A stretch of 64,000 nt of DNA from Mycobacteriales bacterium (GTDB lineage Bacteria; Actinomycetota; Actinomycetes; JAFAQI01), in NCBI GenBank assembly GCA_035550055.1, contig DASZRO010000072.1:1-64000 (forward strand), given 5' to 3'. Both the position numbers and the translations under genes were made by a program. Shown here one piece after another: positions 57,000-64,000 of the stretch. The notes below the pieces were generated by a model, which was given only the letters and a program-made list of their open reading frames with translations, had not been told where the DNA came from and did not search any database. How positions within the stretch are numbered: position 1 is the stretch's first letter; every line of letters begins with the position of its first letter.

Positions 57000-57806
57000 C
57001 TATGCCCTTCGTACGTGTGTCACGTCGCCGACCAACCAGGCGTGCCGCTCCCCGGTCTCGACGCTGGTGACGATCAGGCGGCCGTTGTCGTCGACGTCGA
57101 CGGCGATCCCGCGCACGACATCTCCCCCGGGCAGCTCGAGCTCCACTTCCGCGCCGATCGTCTCGCAGCGCTCGCGGTAGGCCGGCATCACCGACGCCGG
57201 GTCGCCGGACCAGCGCCAGGCCGAGTAGCGACGCGCCAGCGAGCGCAGCACTTCCTTCAGCAACGGCTCGCGGTCGGTGACGCCTCCGGCCAGGGCGATG
57301 CTCGTGGCCCGCTCGACCGGGAGCTCGATGTCGCGGGTGGACACGTTGATGCCGATGCCGACCACCGCCGCGCCACCGGCGATCTCGACCAGCAGGCCGC
57401 CGAGCTTGCGACCTTCGACGAGGATGTCGTTGGGCCACTTCAGCCTCGCTTCGACCCCCGACACGGCCGCGATCGCTTCGACGGTCGCAAGACCGGCGAT
57501 CAACGGCAGCAGGCTCAGATGGGACAGGTCGAGCGACGGCCGCAACAGCGCGGAGAAGGTGAGGCCGGCGCGCGCCGGCGACTCCCACTGCCTGTCCAGC
57601 CGGCCCCGCCCCGAGGTCTGATGCTCAGCGACCAGCACGAGCCCCTCCGGTGCGCCCTGCTTGGCCTCGACCGCGAGATCGGCGTTGGTCGAGACCGCGG
57701 TGTCCACGACGCGGATCTCGCGCCACAGGTCCCCCGCGAGATCGCGCTGCAGCCGGACAGCCGACAGCGGCGGACGAGCCAGGTCGCTCCAAGGTGAGAC
57801 CCCCAC
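57000..57806 (-). CDS. birA: Biotin-[acetyl-CoA-carboxylase] ligase
   Basis: Attaches biotin to the carrier subunits of carboxylases. The 268 residues lack the N-terminal DNA-binding domain of E. coli BirA, as usual in actinobacteria, so it is not expected to repress biotin genes. The catalytic core has [39 protein letters not shown] (biotinyl-AMP loop GRGRx), [20 protein letters not shown] and [12 protein letters not shown]. It starts at GTG 57806, seven bases after a minus-strand TAGCGT box, and is divergent from accD5, whose carboxylase complex it biotinylates. Confidence 0.95.
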   Translation of the reverse strand: MGVSPWSDLARPPLSAVRLQRDLAGDLWREIRVVDTAVSTNADLAVEAKQGAPEGLVLVAEHQTSGRGRLDRQWESPARAGLTFSALLRPSLDLSHLSLLPLIAGLATVEAIAAVSGVEARLKWPNDILVEGRKLGGLLVEIAGGAAVVGIGINVSTRDIELPVERATSIALAGGVTDREPLLKEVLRSLARRYSAWRWSGDPASVMPAYRERCETIGAEVELELPGGDVVRGIAVDVDDNGRLIVTSVETGERHAWLVGDVTHVRRA

Positions 57807-57812
57807 CCGCCG

Positions 57813-57819
57813 TACGCTA
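57813..57819. promoter_or_regulatory. Shared bidirectional -10 region between birA and accD5
   Basis: The seven bases TACGCTA read as TACGCT on the plus strand (57813-57818, eight bases before the accD5 ATG 57827) and as TAGCGT on the minus strand (57819-57814, seven bases before the birA GTG 57806). The whole intergenic gap is 20 bases. Both mRNAs would be leaderless and the two polymerases cannot occupy the site together. Confidence 0.55.
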
Positions 57820-57826
57820 CGACCTC

Positions 57827-59422
57827 ATGACCGCACAGGCTGCATCGTCCGGCGACGCCATCGATCCTCGCTCGACCGCCGGCCGGATCGCCGAGCTCGA
57901 ACGTCACATCGACGAGGCCGTCCACGCCGCCTCGCAGGCGGCTGTCGAGAAGCAGCACGCCAAGGGCAAGATGACCGCCCGCGAACGCATCGAGGCGCTG
58001 CTCGACCCAGGGTCGTTCGTCGAGCTCGACGCGTTCATGCGGCATCGCGCCCACGACTTCGACATGTACGAGACCCGCCCGTACGGCGACGGCGTCGTCA
58101 CCGGCCACGGCACCGTTCACGGCCGTCAGATCTGCGTGTTCAGCCAGGACTTCACGGTCTTCGGCGGGTCCCTCGGCGAGGTGTTCGGCGAGAAGATCTG
58201 CAAGGTCATGGACCTCGCAATGAAGACCGGCTGCCCCGTCGTCGGCATCAACGACTCCGGCGGCGCCCGGATCCAGGAGGGCGTCGTCGCACTCGGCCTG
58301 TACGCCGAGATCTTCTACCGCAACGTGATGGCTTCCGGTGTGATCCCGCAGATCTCGCTGATCATGGGCCCGTGCGCAGGGGGCGCGGTGTACTCCCCGG
58401 CGATCACCGACTTCACCGTGATGGTCGACCAGACCTCGCACATGTTCATCACCGGCCCGGACGTCATCAAGACGGTGACCGGCGAGGACGTGACGATGGA
58501 GGACCTCGGCGGCGCTCACACGCACAACTCGAAGTCCGGCGTCGCCCACTTCATGTCCGCCGACGAGACCGAGGCCCTCGAGCTGACCCGCGCTCTGCTG
58601 GCGTTCCTGCCCAGCAACAACATGGAGCAGGCGCCGTCCTACGACGAGGTCGATCTCGACAGCGAGCAGCCCGAGGCGTTCCTCGACACGTTCATCCCCG
58701 ACTCCGCGAACCAGCCCTACGACATCGTCACGGTCATCGAACACGTCGTCGACGACGGCGACTTCCTGCAGGTCCAGGAGCTGTTCGCGCCCAACATCGT
58801 CTGCGGCTTCGCCCGGATCGACGGTCACTCGGTCGGTGTCGTCGCCAACCAGCCCATGCAGTTCGCCGGCACGCTGGACATCGACGCCTCGGAGAAGGCC
58901 GCGCGCTTCGTACGCACCTGCGACGCGTTCAACATCCCGGTGCTGACGTTCGTCGACGTACCCGGCTTCCTGCCCGGAACCGCGCAGGAATGGAACGGCA
59001 TCATCCGCCGCGGCGCGAAGCTGCTCTACGCCTACGCAGAAGCGACCGTGCCCAAGGTCACGGTCATCACCCGCAAGGCCTACGGCGGCGCCTACGACGT
59101 CATGGGCTCGAAGCACCTTCGTGCCGACGTGAACCTCGCCTGGCCGACCGCCGAGATCGCGGTCATGGGCGCGCAGGGCGCGGTCAACATCCTTCACCGC
59201 CGCACCCTCGCCGACGCGGCAGACCCCGATGCGACCCGCAAGGAGCTGGTCGCGGACTACGAGGACCACTTCGCGAACCCCTATATCGCGGCCGAGCGCG
59301 GCTACGTGGACGCGGTCATCAAGCCGTCGGCGACCCGGCTCGAGGTGATCCGGGCGTTGCGCCTGCTGCGCACCAAGCGGGAGTCGCTGCCGCCCAAGAA
59401 GCACGGAAACATCCCGCTGTGA
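57827..59422 (+). CDS. accD5: Propionyl/acyl-CoA carboxylase beta subunit (AccD5 type)
   Basis: Carboxyltransferase that forms methylmalonyl-CoA (or malonyl-CoA) from carboxybiotin, for fatty and mycolic-type lipids. The 531 residues contain [20 protein letters not shown], the oxyanion loops [19 protein letters not shown] and [16 protein letters not shown], and NRRTLA.. with the C-terminal KKHGNIPL ending seen in AccD5. The partner epsilon subunit follows with a GTGA overlap, and birA is divergent, exactly as in M. tuberculosis (Rv3279c-Rv3280-Rv3281). The biotin carboxylase accA3 is not within the window. ATG 57827 is set by a TACGCT box. Confidence 0.96.
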   Translation: MTAQAASSGDAIDPRSTAGRIAELERHIDEAVHAASQAAVEKQHAKGKMTARERIEALLDPGSFVELDAFMRHRAHDFDMYETRPYGDGVVTGHGTVHGRQICVFSQDFTVFGGSLGEVFGEKICKVMDLAMKTGCPVVGINDSGGARIQEGVVALGLYAEIFYRNVMASGVIPQISLIMGPCAGGAVYSPAITDFTVMVDQTSHMFITGPDVIKTVTGEDVTMEDLGGAHTHNSKSGVAHFMSADETEALELTRALLAFLPSNNMEQAPSYDEVDLDSEQPEAFLDTFIPDSANQPYDIVTVIEHVVDDGDFLQVQELFAPNIVCGFARIDGHSVGVVANQPMQFAGTLDIDASEKAARFVRTCDAFNIPVLTFVDVPGFLPGTAQEWNGIIRRGAKLLYAYAEATVPKVTVITRKAYGGAYDVMGSKHLRADVNLAWPTAEIAVMGAQGAVNILHRRTLADAADPDATRKELVADYEDHFANPYIAAERGYVDAVIKPSATRLEVIRALRLLRTKRESLPPKKHGNIPL

Positions 59423-59619
59423 ACCCGCCCACCGCAGAAGACCCGCCGCGGTTGCGGATCGTTCGCGGCGGTGAGCCCACCGACGAGGAGCTCGCCGCGC
59501 TCGTCGCGGCGGTCGCGCTCCGCGGCGCAGCGCCGGTCGCCGAGCCGAAGCCGCTGCGCCAACCGCTGCACCCGTGGGTTGCCAGCGGCCTCGTCAAGGG
59601 CACCCGCACGAAGGTCTAA
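59419..59619 (+). CDS. accE5: Acyl-CoA carboxylase epsilon subunit
   Basis: A 66-residue small subunit that boosts the activity of the AccA3-AccD5 complex in actinobacteria. It shows the family core [20 protein letters not shown] and the C-terminal [13 protein letters not shown], with the conserved Trp. Its GTG overlaps the accD5 stop as GTGA, so synthesis is coupled in fixed ratio. The stop codon overlaps the convergent cytidylyltransferase gene by four bases. Too short to be found easily by general gene callers but certain from context. Confidence 0.9.
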   Translation: MNPPTAEDPPRLRIVRGGEPTDEELAALVAAVALRGAAPVAEPKPLRQPLHPWVASGLVKGTRTKV

Positions 59620-61034
59620 GGGAGCTCGCGGCGTACGTCGATCACCAGGCCGGTGATGTCCGACACGAGTACGTCGACAGAGGTTCGCGCGACTTCGCCG
59701 GGCTCGAGCAGCTCGGACGCCGGCTCGACGCCGAACGCCTTCTCCCGCATCGGCGTCGCCGTCCGCTCCGGGTTGACGCAGTTGACCCGCACCCCGAGCG
59801 GCAGCCACTCGTCGGCGAGGGCCTGGGTGAGGTTGACGACAGCCGCCTTGGTCGAGGAGTAGAGGCTGTAGCCCGCGCGGCCGCGGGTGTAGCTGCTCGA
59901 GGTGAACAGCAGCAGCTGGCCTTTCGTCTGCTCGAGATAGCCGACGCCGAGTCGGGCCACCTGGACCGGCCCGACGTAGTTCGCCGCGATCGTCTCCTCG
60001 ACCGCGGCGTCGTCGGCGTCGGCCAAATCGCCGGTTGTGAGCAGCCCCGCCGTCACGACGATGAAGTCGATCCGGCCGTGCCGGCCGTGCGCGGTCTCGA
60101 GGGCAGCGCGGATGTCGGCCGCCTTGCCGACGTCCGTCCCGGTCGCCGAGCGGCTGAAGGAGAAGACGGTGGCGCCGTAGGACTCGAGCAGCGAGACGAT
60201 GTGGGCGCCGATGCCCGAGCTGCCGCCGAACACCACCGCGACACGGCCGCGCAACGCCTCGGCGTAGGCAGCCGGCGTGGGCAGGGCAGCCACGGCGGCC
60301 GAGCCGAGCTGGAACAGCTTGTCGGCGATGAACAGGTCGACCGGCGCCGTCACCTTCATGTTCTGGTCGGAGCCTTCGACCACGTGGATCGCGACGTCGG
60401 GCAGGTACTTCAGCACGACGCTGCAGTCGTCCGTCGCCGCGAAGCCGGGATCCTGCCAGGCGCGCTCGTAGGCCCGCCTGATGGTCGAGAGCCGGAACCC
60501 CTGCGGTGTCTGCCCGCGACGCAGGGTGGAACGGTCGGGGATGTCGGTGATCACGTCGTCGGTGTCGACGACCACGATCGTGTCGGCGGAGGCAATCGCG
60601 ACATCGACGGCTTCGTAGTCACGCAGCGCGTTGACGCACTCGCGGATGATCCGCGGGCTCACCAGCGGGCGCACCGCGTCGTGGAACAAGACGTTGCACT
60701 CCTGCTCGCCGAGATGGGCGATGGCGTTGCGCGTCGAGTCGTTTCGGGTCTGCCCGCCCTCGATCACCGCACTCACCTTGCGGAAGCCGCGGCCGGCGAC
60801 GATGGCGTTGACCGCGTCAAGGTGGTCCGGCGCCATCAGCACGATGATCTCGTCGATTTCAGGGGCCGCCTCGAAGGCCGCGAGGGTGTGCTCGATCACC
60901 GGCTTGCCGGCGATCTTGAGCAGCTGCTTGGGGATGTTCAGCCCCACTCGCGTGCCGACCCCGCCCGCCAGCACGACGCCGACGGTGCGCAGCCGGCTCG
61001 CCGCCTGTGCCGTCCCAGCCATGCCACGGGACAT
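59616..61034 (-). CDS. Bifunctional ribitol-5-phosphate cytidylyltransferase/ribulose-5-phosphate reductase (Bcs1-like)
   Basis: A fused enzyme of 472 residues that should make CDP-ribitol from ribulose-5-phosphate. Residues about 15-235 are an IspD-like nucleotidyltransferase: VVLAGGVGTRVGLNIPKQLL, FHDAVRPLVSPRII and DDCSVVLKYL. Residues about 250-472 are a short-chain dehydrogenase: VAVVFGGSSGIGAHIVSLLE (NADPH site) and the catalytic YSLYSSTKAAVVNLTQ (YxxxK). This architecture is that of Haemophilus Bcs1 and of TarI-TarJ fused. The plain IspD of isoprenoid synthesis is unfused. It therefore points to ribitol-phosphate polymer, with the genes at 54776 and 61791-63415. Converges on accE. Confidence 0.85.
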   Translation of the reverse strand: MSRGMAGTAQAASRLRTVGVVLAGGVGTRVGLNIPKQLLKIAGKPVIEHTLAAFEAAPEIDEIIVLMAPDHLDAVNAIVAGRGFRKVSAVIEGGQTRNDSTRNAIAHLGEQECNVLFHDAVRPLVSPRIIRECVNALRDYEAVDVAIASADTIVVVDTDDVITDIPDRSTLRRGQTPQGFRLSTIRRAYERAWQDPGFAATDDCSVVLKYLPDVAIHVVEGSDQNMKVTAPVDLFIADKLFQLGSAAVAALPTPAAYAEALRGRVAVVFGGSSGIGAHIVSLLESYGATVFSFSRSATGTDVGKAADIRAALETAHGRHGRIDFIVVTAGLLTTGDLADADDAAVEETIAANYVGPVQVARLGVGYLEQTKGQLLLFTSSSYTRGRAGYSLYSSTKAAVVNLTQALADEWLPLGVRVNCVNPERTATPMREKAFGVEPASELLEPGEVARTSVDVLVSDITGLVIDVRRELP

Positions 61035-61080
61035 TAGTCGGTGACCTCAGCGGTCTCGGTTTGTCTTCAGGTACGGCGGA

Positions 61081-61086
61081 TACCCT
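61081..61086 (+). promoter_or_regulatory. Predicted -10 box for the polyprenol-phosphate glycosyltransferase
   Basis: TACCCT six bases before ATG 61093, without a ribosome site; predicts a leaderless message. Confidence 0.48.
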
Positions 61087-61092
61087 GACCCG

Positions 61093-61815
61093 ATGTCCGT
61101 AGTCGTCGTGATGCCGACGTACAACGAACGGGACAACATCGAAGCGATTGCCGCCGAGGTCCTCGCGCGGCCGTGCGCACCACATCTGCTCGTGGTCGAC
61201 GACAGCTCTCCGGACGGCACCGGCGAGATCGTCGAGAAGCTCCACGCCGGGCAACCGCAGCGCATCAGCCTGCTCAGCCGTAGCGGCAAGGCCGGGCTCG
61301 GCAAGGCCTACGCGGCCGGGTTCTCCCACGCCCTCGCGCAGCTCTCCCCCGAGCTCGTCGTGCAGATGGATGCCGATGGCTCCCACCAACCCGCCGACAT
61401 CGACCGGCTGGTCGAGGCGAGCGCCGACGCCGATCTCGTCATCGGGTCGCGCTACGTCAAGGGCGGCAGCGTCAGCGGCTGGAGCAGGCACCGGCAGGCG
61501 CTCTCCCGCGCCGGCAACGTCTATGCGCGCGCCGTCCTCGCCAGCCCGATCCGGGACCTGACCGGCGGGTTCAAGGCCTGGCGCGCGGAGCTGCTCGGGC
61601 GCCTCGACGTCACCCGTACCGCCAGCGACGGGTACGCCTTCCAGATCGAGATGACGACCCGGGCGCGCGCGGCCGGAGCGCGCATCGTGGAGATCCCGAT
61701 CGTGTTCCACGAGCGCGTCGCGGGCAGCTCCAAGATGTCGACGCAGATCGCGATCGAGGCGCTGCGCGGCGTACCGGCGATGCGACGGCGCTACTCGCGG
61801 TCCTCGTCGGCGTAG
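61093..61815 (+). CDS. Polyprenol-phosphate (mannose/glycosyl) synthase, GT2 family
   Basis: A 240-residue GT-A enzyme of the DPM1/Ppm1 type. It transfers a hexose, often mannose from GDP-mannose, to polyprenyl phosphate on the inner membrane face. It opens VVVMPTYNERDNIEAIAAEV, then LVVDDSSPDGTGEIVEK, QMDADGSHQPADIDRL (metal DAD), GSRYVKGGSVSGWSRHR and LTGGFKAWRAELL; the C-terminal acceptor helix ends FHERVAGSSKMSTQIAIEAL. No C-terminal membrane helices, so it is the soluble single-domain form. A TACCCT box precedes ATG 61093. Its 3' end overlaps the ABC ATPase gene by 25 bases. Confidence 0.92.
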   Translation: MSVVVVMPTYNERDNIEAIAAEVLARPCAPHLLVVDDSSPDGTGEIVEKLHAGQPQRISLLSRSGKAGLGKAYAAGFSHALAQLSPELVVQMDADGSHQPADIDRLVEASADADLVIGSRYVKGGSVSGWSRHRQALSRAGNVYARAVLASPIRDLTGGFKAWRAELLGRLDVTRTASDGYAFQIEMTTRARAAGARIVEIPIVFHERVAGSSKMSTQIAIEALRGVPAMRRRYSRSSSA

Positions 61816-62543
61816 TACATCTCGAGGACCTCCTCGATCGGTCCCTGGAACGGCGGCAGCTCGCGTCGCAGGTAGACCCCACGCTGGCACCAGCGCCGCA
61901 GGTCGTTCTCGTTGTGGGACACGAGCAGCATCGTCCGGCCCTCGCCGAGCATGCCGTCGATGACCACCCCGCACTTCTGCCGGAAGGCCTTGTCGCCGAC
62001 CGCGAGCACCTCGTCGACGAGCAGGATCGGCTCCTCCATCCGCGTGACGATCGAGAACGCGAGACGAGCGCGCATGCCGCTGGAGAAGTGCATGACGGGG
62101 GTGTCGACGAAGCGCTCGACGCCCGCCCACTTCATGATGTCGTCGAAGCGCTCGTCGGTCTGCTGGCGGCTGAAGCCGTGCAGCGAGGAGATCAGGTAGA
62201 CGTTCTCCCGCGCGGTGAGGTCGCTGACGAAGCCGGCCGACAGCTCGATCATCGCGCCCACCCCGCCGTTGACCTGGATGGTGCCCTCGTCGGGCAGCAT
62301 CACGCCCGCGACGAGGCGTAGCAGCGTGCTCTTGCCGCACCCGTTGCGCCCGACGATCCCGACGGACTCGCCCTTCTTGACGCGGAAGGAGATGTGGCGG
62401 AACGGCCAGTACTCACCCTCGCCGGTCGCCGCGGTGCGCCCTTCGAGCAGCAGGTTCTTGACGCCGATCCGCCGGCGCCGGTTGATCGCGAACTTGATGC
62501 CGACGTCCTTGACGACGATCGCGTCCTTGGGTCTGGGCGGCAT
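61791..62543 (-). CDS. ABC transporter ATP-binding protein, TagH/Wzt-like
   Basis: The nucleotide-binding half of an exporter for wall teichoic acid or O-antigen-like polymer. The 250 residues have Walker A VGIVGRNGCGKSTLLRLVAG, the signature loop MHFSSGMRARLAFSIV, Walker B PILLVDEVLAVGDKAF and the His switch LLVSHNEN. The N-terminus (VKDVGIKFAINRRRRIGVKN) and length resemble TagH-type NBDs without the long C-terminal substrate-binding extension of Wzt. The ATG shares one base with the permease stop (TGATG). Overlaps the convergent glycosyltransferase gene at its 3' end. Confidence 0.9.
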   Translation of the reverse strand: MPPRPKDAIVVKDVGIKFAINRRRRIGVKNLLLEGRTAATGEGEYWPFRHISFRVKKGESVGIVGRNGCGKSTLLRLVAGVMLPDEGTIQVNGGVGAMIELSAGFVSDLTARENVYLISSLHGFSRQQTDERFDDIMKWAGVERFVDTPVMHFSSGMRARLAFSIVTRMEEPILLVDEVLAVGDKAFRQKCGVVIDGMLGEGRTMLLVSHNENDLRRWCQRGVYLRRELPPFQGPIEEVLEMYYADEDRE

Positions 62544-63415
62544 CAGAGCTCTTTGAGGACCGCGCGCTCGAGCCGGGCGAACACGCTGAACCCGGCGATC
62601 AGGATCACGACCGCGCCGACGGCGGAGCACTCGACCGGCCACCACCCGGTCCAGTACGCCGGCAACCACACCGCACGGCTGATCTCCAGGATGCCGACGA
62701 TCGGGTTGTAGGCCTCCCAGTGCCGCATCGCCGGCGACAGGCTGATCAGCGGATACAGGATCGGTACGACGTAGAACATCATCCGGATCACGATGCCGAT
62801 GCCGCGCTCGATGTCGCGCAGCACCGTGTTGAGCGCGGACAGCAGCAGGGCGAGACCGACGCAGATCATCAGCTCGAACAACAGCGCCAACGGCCACAGG
62901 AACACGTAGCCCGACGGCTTCGCCCGGTAGATCCAAGCGACGAGCAGCAGGACGGGCAGGCTGAGCGCGAACTCGACCGCCTTCACCACGACGTCGGCCA
63001 GCGGGTAGATCTCGCGCGGCAGCGCGATCGAGGTGATCAGCCGCGAGTTCTGCCGCAGCGTCTTCGGCGCGGAGTTGACGACGGTCGCGAACCACTGCCA
63101 CGGCAGGATCACCGACGTGATGAACAGCGGGTACTTCGGCTGCGAGCGGTGAAAGATCTTGAGCAGCAGGAAGTAGGTGACGACCAGCATCGCCGGTTCG
63201 AGCAGGGACCAGGCGTAGCCGAGGACGGAGTTCGCGTACTTGTTGCGCAGGCCGCGGTCGACGAGCATGCGCAGCACGTCGCGCCGGTCCCAGATGCCGT
63301 AGATCCGGTCTGCGATGGGCTGGCCCACCGCGGAGCGGATCTGCGTCCCCTCGTGGAGCCTGCGAAATCGAAGCCCGGCAAGGCTCGACGCAACATCCGG
63401 CATAGTGCCGATCAC
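62543..63415 (-). CDS. ABC transporter permease, TagG/Wzm-like
   Basis: The membrane half of a polysaccharide/teichoic acid exporter of the ABC-2 type. About 286-290 residues with six membrane helices; the N-terminal cytosolic part holds RRDVLRMLVDRGLRNKYANS, followed by SVLGYAWSLLEPAMLVVTYF, the hallmark of TagG/Wzm permeases. Later parts are ALPREIYPLADVVVKAVEFA and MMFYVVPILYPLISLSPAMR. The start is either GTG 63415, which overlaps the oxidase stop as GTGA, or ATG 63403. Pairs with the ATPase downstream. Confidence 0.87.
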   Translation of the reverse strand: MIGTMPDVASSLAGLRFRRLHEGTQIRSAVGQPIADRIYGIWDRRDVLRMLVDRGLRNKYANSVLGYAWSLLEPAMLVVTYFLLLKIFHRSQPKYPLFITSVILPWQWFATVVNSAPKTLRQNSRLITSIALPREIYPLADVVVKAVEFALSLPVLLLVAWIYRAKPSGYVFLWPLALLFELMICVGLALLLSALNTVLRDIERGIGIVIRMMFYVVPILYPLISLSPAMRHWEAYNPIVGILEISRAVWLPAYWTGWWPVECSAVGAVVILIAGFSVFARLERAVLKEL

Positions 63416-64000
63416 GGTATCCGGGTCAGCAGCTCCGGCCCGATATCTGCCAGCGTTGCGCATCCGGCGAGTGCCATGGAGAGCTCGAGCTCGGCGAGCA
63501 GGGATCGGACGACGTGGCGTACGCCGGCCTCCCCGGCGACGGCGAGTCCGTAGACGTACGGTCGGCCGAGCAGCACTGCCTTCGCGCCGAGCGCGAGCGC
63601 CTTCATCACGTCGGACCCGGTCCGGATGCCGGAGTCGAACAGCACCTCTGCGCGGCCGTCGACTGCCTCGACGACACCGGGCAAGGCGTCGAGGGCGGCG
63701 ATCGAGCCGTCGATCTGCCGGCCACCGTGGTTGGAGACCAGGATGCCGTCCATGCCGGCGTCGACGGCGCGGCGGGCGTCGTCGGGATGCAGCACGCCCT
63801 TCAGCGCGATCGGGCCGTCCCAGTGTTCGCGCACCCACGCCAGGTCCGCCCACGTGTTGGCCGGGTCGCCGAACATCGACTGCCAGCGCATGACGGACGC
63901 GGTCGGGTCCTCCTCCGGGCTCGCCGACAGGCCGGCGAGGAACGCCGGGTCCGACTCGTAGTTGGCCAGACCGAGGCGTGACAGGAAAGGCAGGTAGCCG
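63412..64000 (-). CDS. FMN-dependent alpha-hydroxy-acid dehydrogenase (LldD/MftD-like), N-terminus cut by window edge
   Basis: The C-terminal half of a TIM-barrel flavin enzyme that oxidises L-lactate or a related 2-hydroxy acid. The catalytic Lys lies in GPIALKGVLHPDDARRAVDA, the active-site His and Arg in ILVSNHGGRQIDGSIAALDA, and the FMN phosphate loop in LFDSGIRTGSDVMKALALGA. The upstream codons continue GYLPFLSRLGLANYESD in frame to the end of the window, about 196 residues in all out of some 390. The mycofactocin-linked MftD is one possibility; no mycofactocin genes are seen here. Its stop overlaps the permease start. Confidence 0.87.
   Translation of the reverse strand, partial: GYLPFLSRLGLANYESDPAFLAGLSASPEEDPTASVMRWQSMFGDPANTWADLAWVREHWDGPIALKGVLHPDDARRAVDAGMDGILVSNHGGRQIDGSIAALDALPGVVEAVDGRAEVLFDSGIRTGSDVMKALALGAKAVLLGRPYVYGLAVAGEAGVRHVVRSLLAELELSMALAGCATLADIGPELLTRIP

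Overview
This window is a stretch of chromosome from a high-GC actinobacterium. The evidence is its very GC-rich codon third positions, a WhiB regulator, the MtrA-MtrB-LpqB signalling trio, F420 and menaquinone biosynthesis, an AccD5/epsilon acyl-CoA carboxylase pair and frequent GTG/TTG starts. From memory, gene order follows the block Rv3235 to Rv3280 of Mycobacterium tuberculosis: Rv3235-type genes, secA, hpf, comF, lpqB-mtrB-mtrA, ahcY, TobH-like isomerase, phosphomannomutase, DUF3499, degenerate metallopeptidase, whiB2, fbiA/fbiB, GDP-mannose pyrophosphorylase, TIGR03089, purE/purK, GtrA, PH-domain protein, birA, accD5, accE. tmk and manA are not seen at their usual places. Genus cannot be decided from this window. 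Nothing indicates a plasmid, prophage, insertion sequence, CRISPR array, tRNA or rRNA. No gap between genes exceeds about 150 bases.

Layout. 1-5273: lipid-related and housekeeping genes (partial wax ester/diacylglycerol acyltransferase, HAD hydrolase, PIN toxin remnant, LytR_C protein, acyl-CoA dehydrogenase, two tandem Rv3235 paralogs). 5285-15955: secA, an NAD(P)-binding protein, a Ca2+/H+ antiporter, a NarL-type regulator, a short HPF, comF and mtrA-mtrB-lpqB. 16051-26647: ahcY, a run feeding mannose metabolism (isomerase-like protein, Trm112, phosphomannomutase), small zinc proteins, a very large membrane glycosyltransferase coupled to DUF5719, and whiB. 26793-32517: an unusual coiled-coil protein with a histone-H1-like tail, cofD-cofE, and a mannose-1-phosphate guanylyltransferase/glycosyltransferase pair. 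32620-38971: TIGR03089, acetoacetyl-CoA synthetase, ferrochelatase, acyl-CoA dehydrogenase, UDP-sugar dehydrogenase and a small protein. 39005-49030: menaquinone genes menE, menA-menC-menD and menF, the last in an operon with purE-purK. 49033-59619: acyl-CoA metabolism (dehydrogenase, carboxylases, HMG-CoA lyase) with an adenylate cyclase, birA and accD5-accE. 54776-63415 also holds a dispersed set pointing to a poly(polyol-phosphate) wall polymer: a glycerophosphotransferase-like enzyme, a bifunctional CDP-ribitol synthase, a polyprenol-phosphate glycosyltransferase and a TagGH-type ABC transporter. The window ends in a partial FMN-dependent hydroxy-acid oxidase.

Two features run through the window. 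Many first genes have a TAnnnT -10 box only 6-9 bases before the start codon and no Shine-Dalgarno sequence, which predicts leaderless mRNAs; this helps choose several starts. Within operons, genes are usually joined by ATGA/GTGA overlaps, and several convergent pairs share their 3' ends. I see no clearly new defence or mobile system. The most interesting leads are the split wall-polymer set, the coiled-coil/H1-tail protein, an F420 ligase without its nitroreductase domain, a 17-bp perfect inverted repeat near 45.6 kb, and the shared bidirectional -10 box between birA and accD5.
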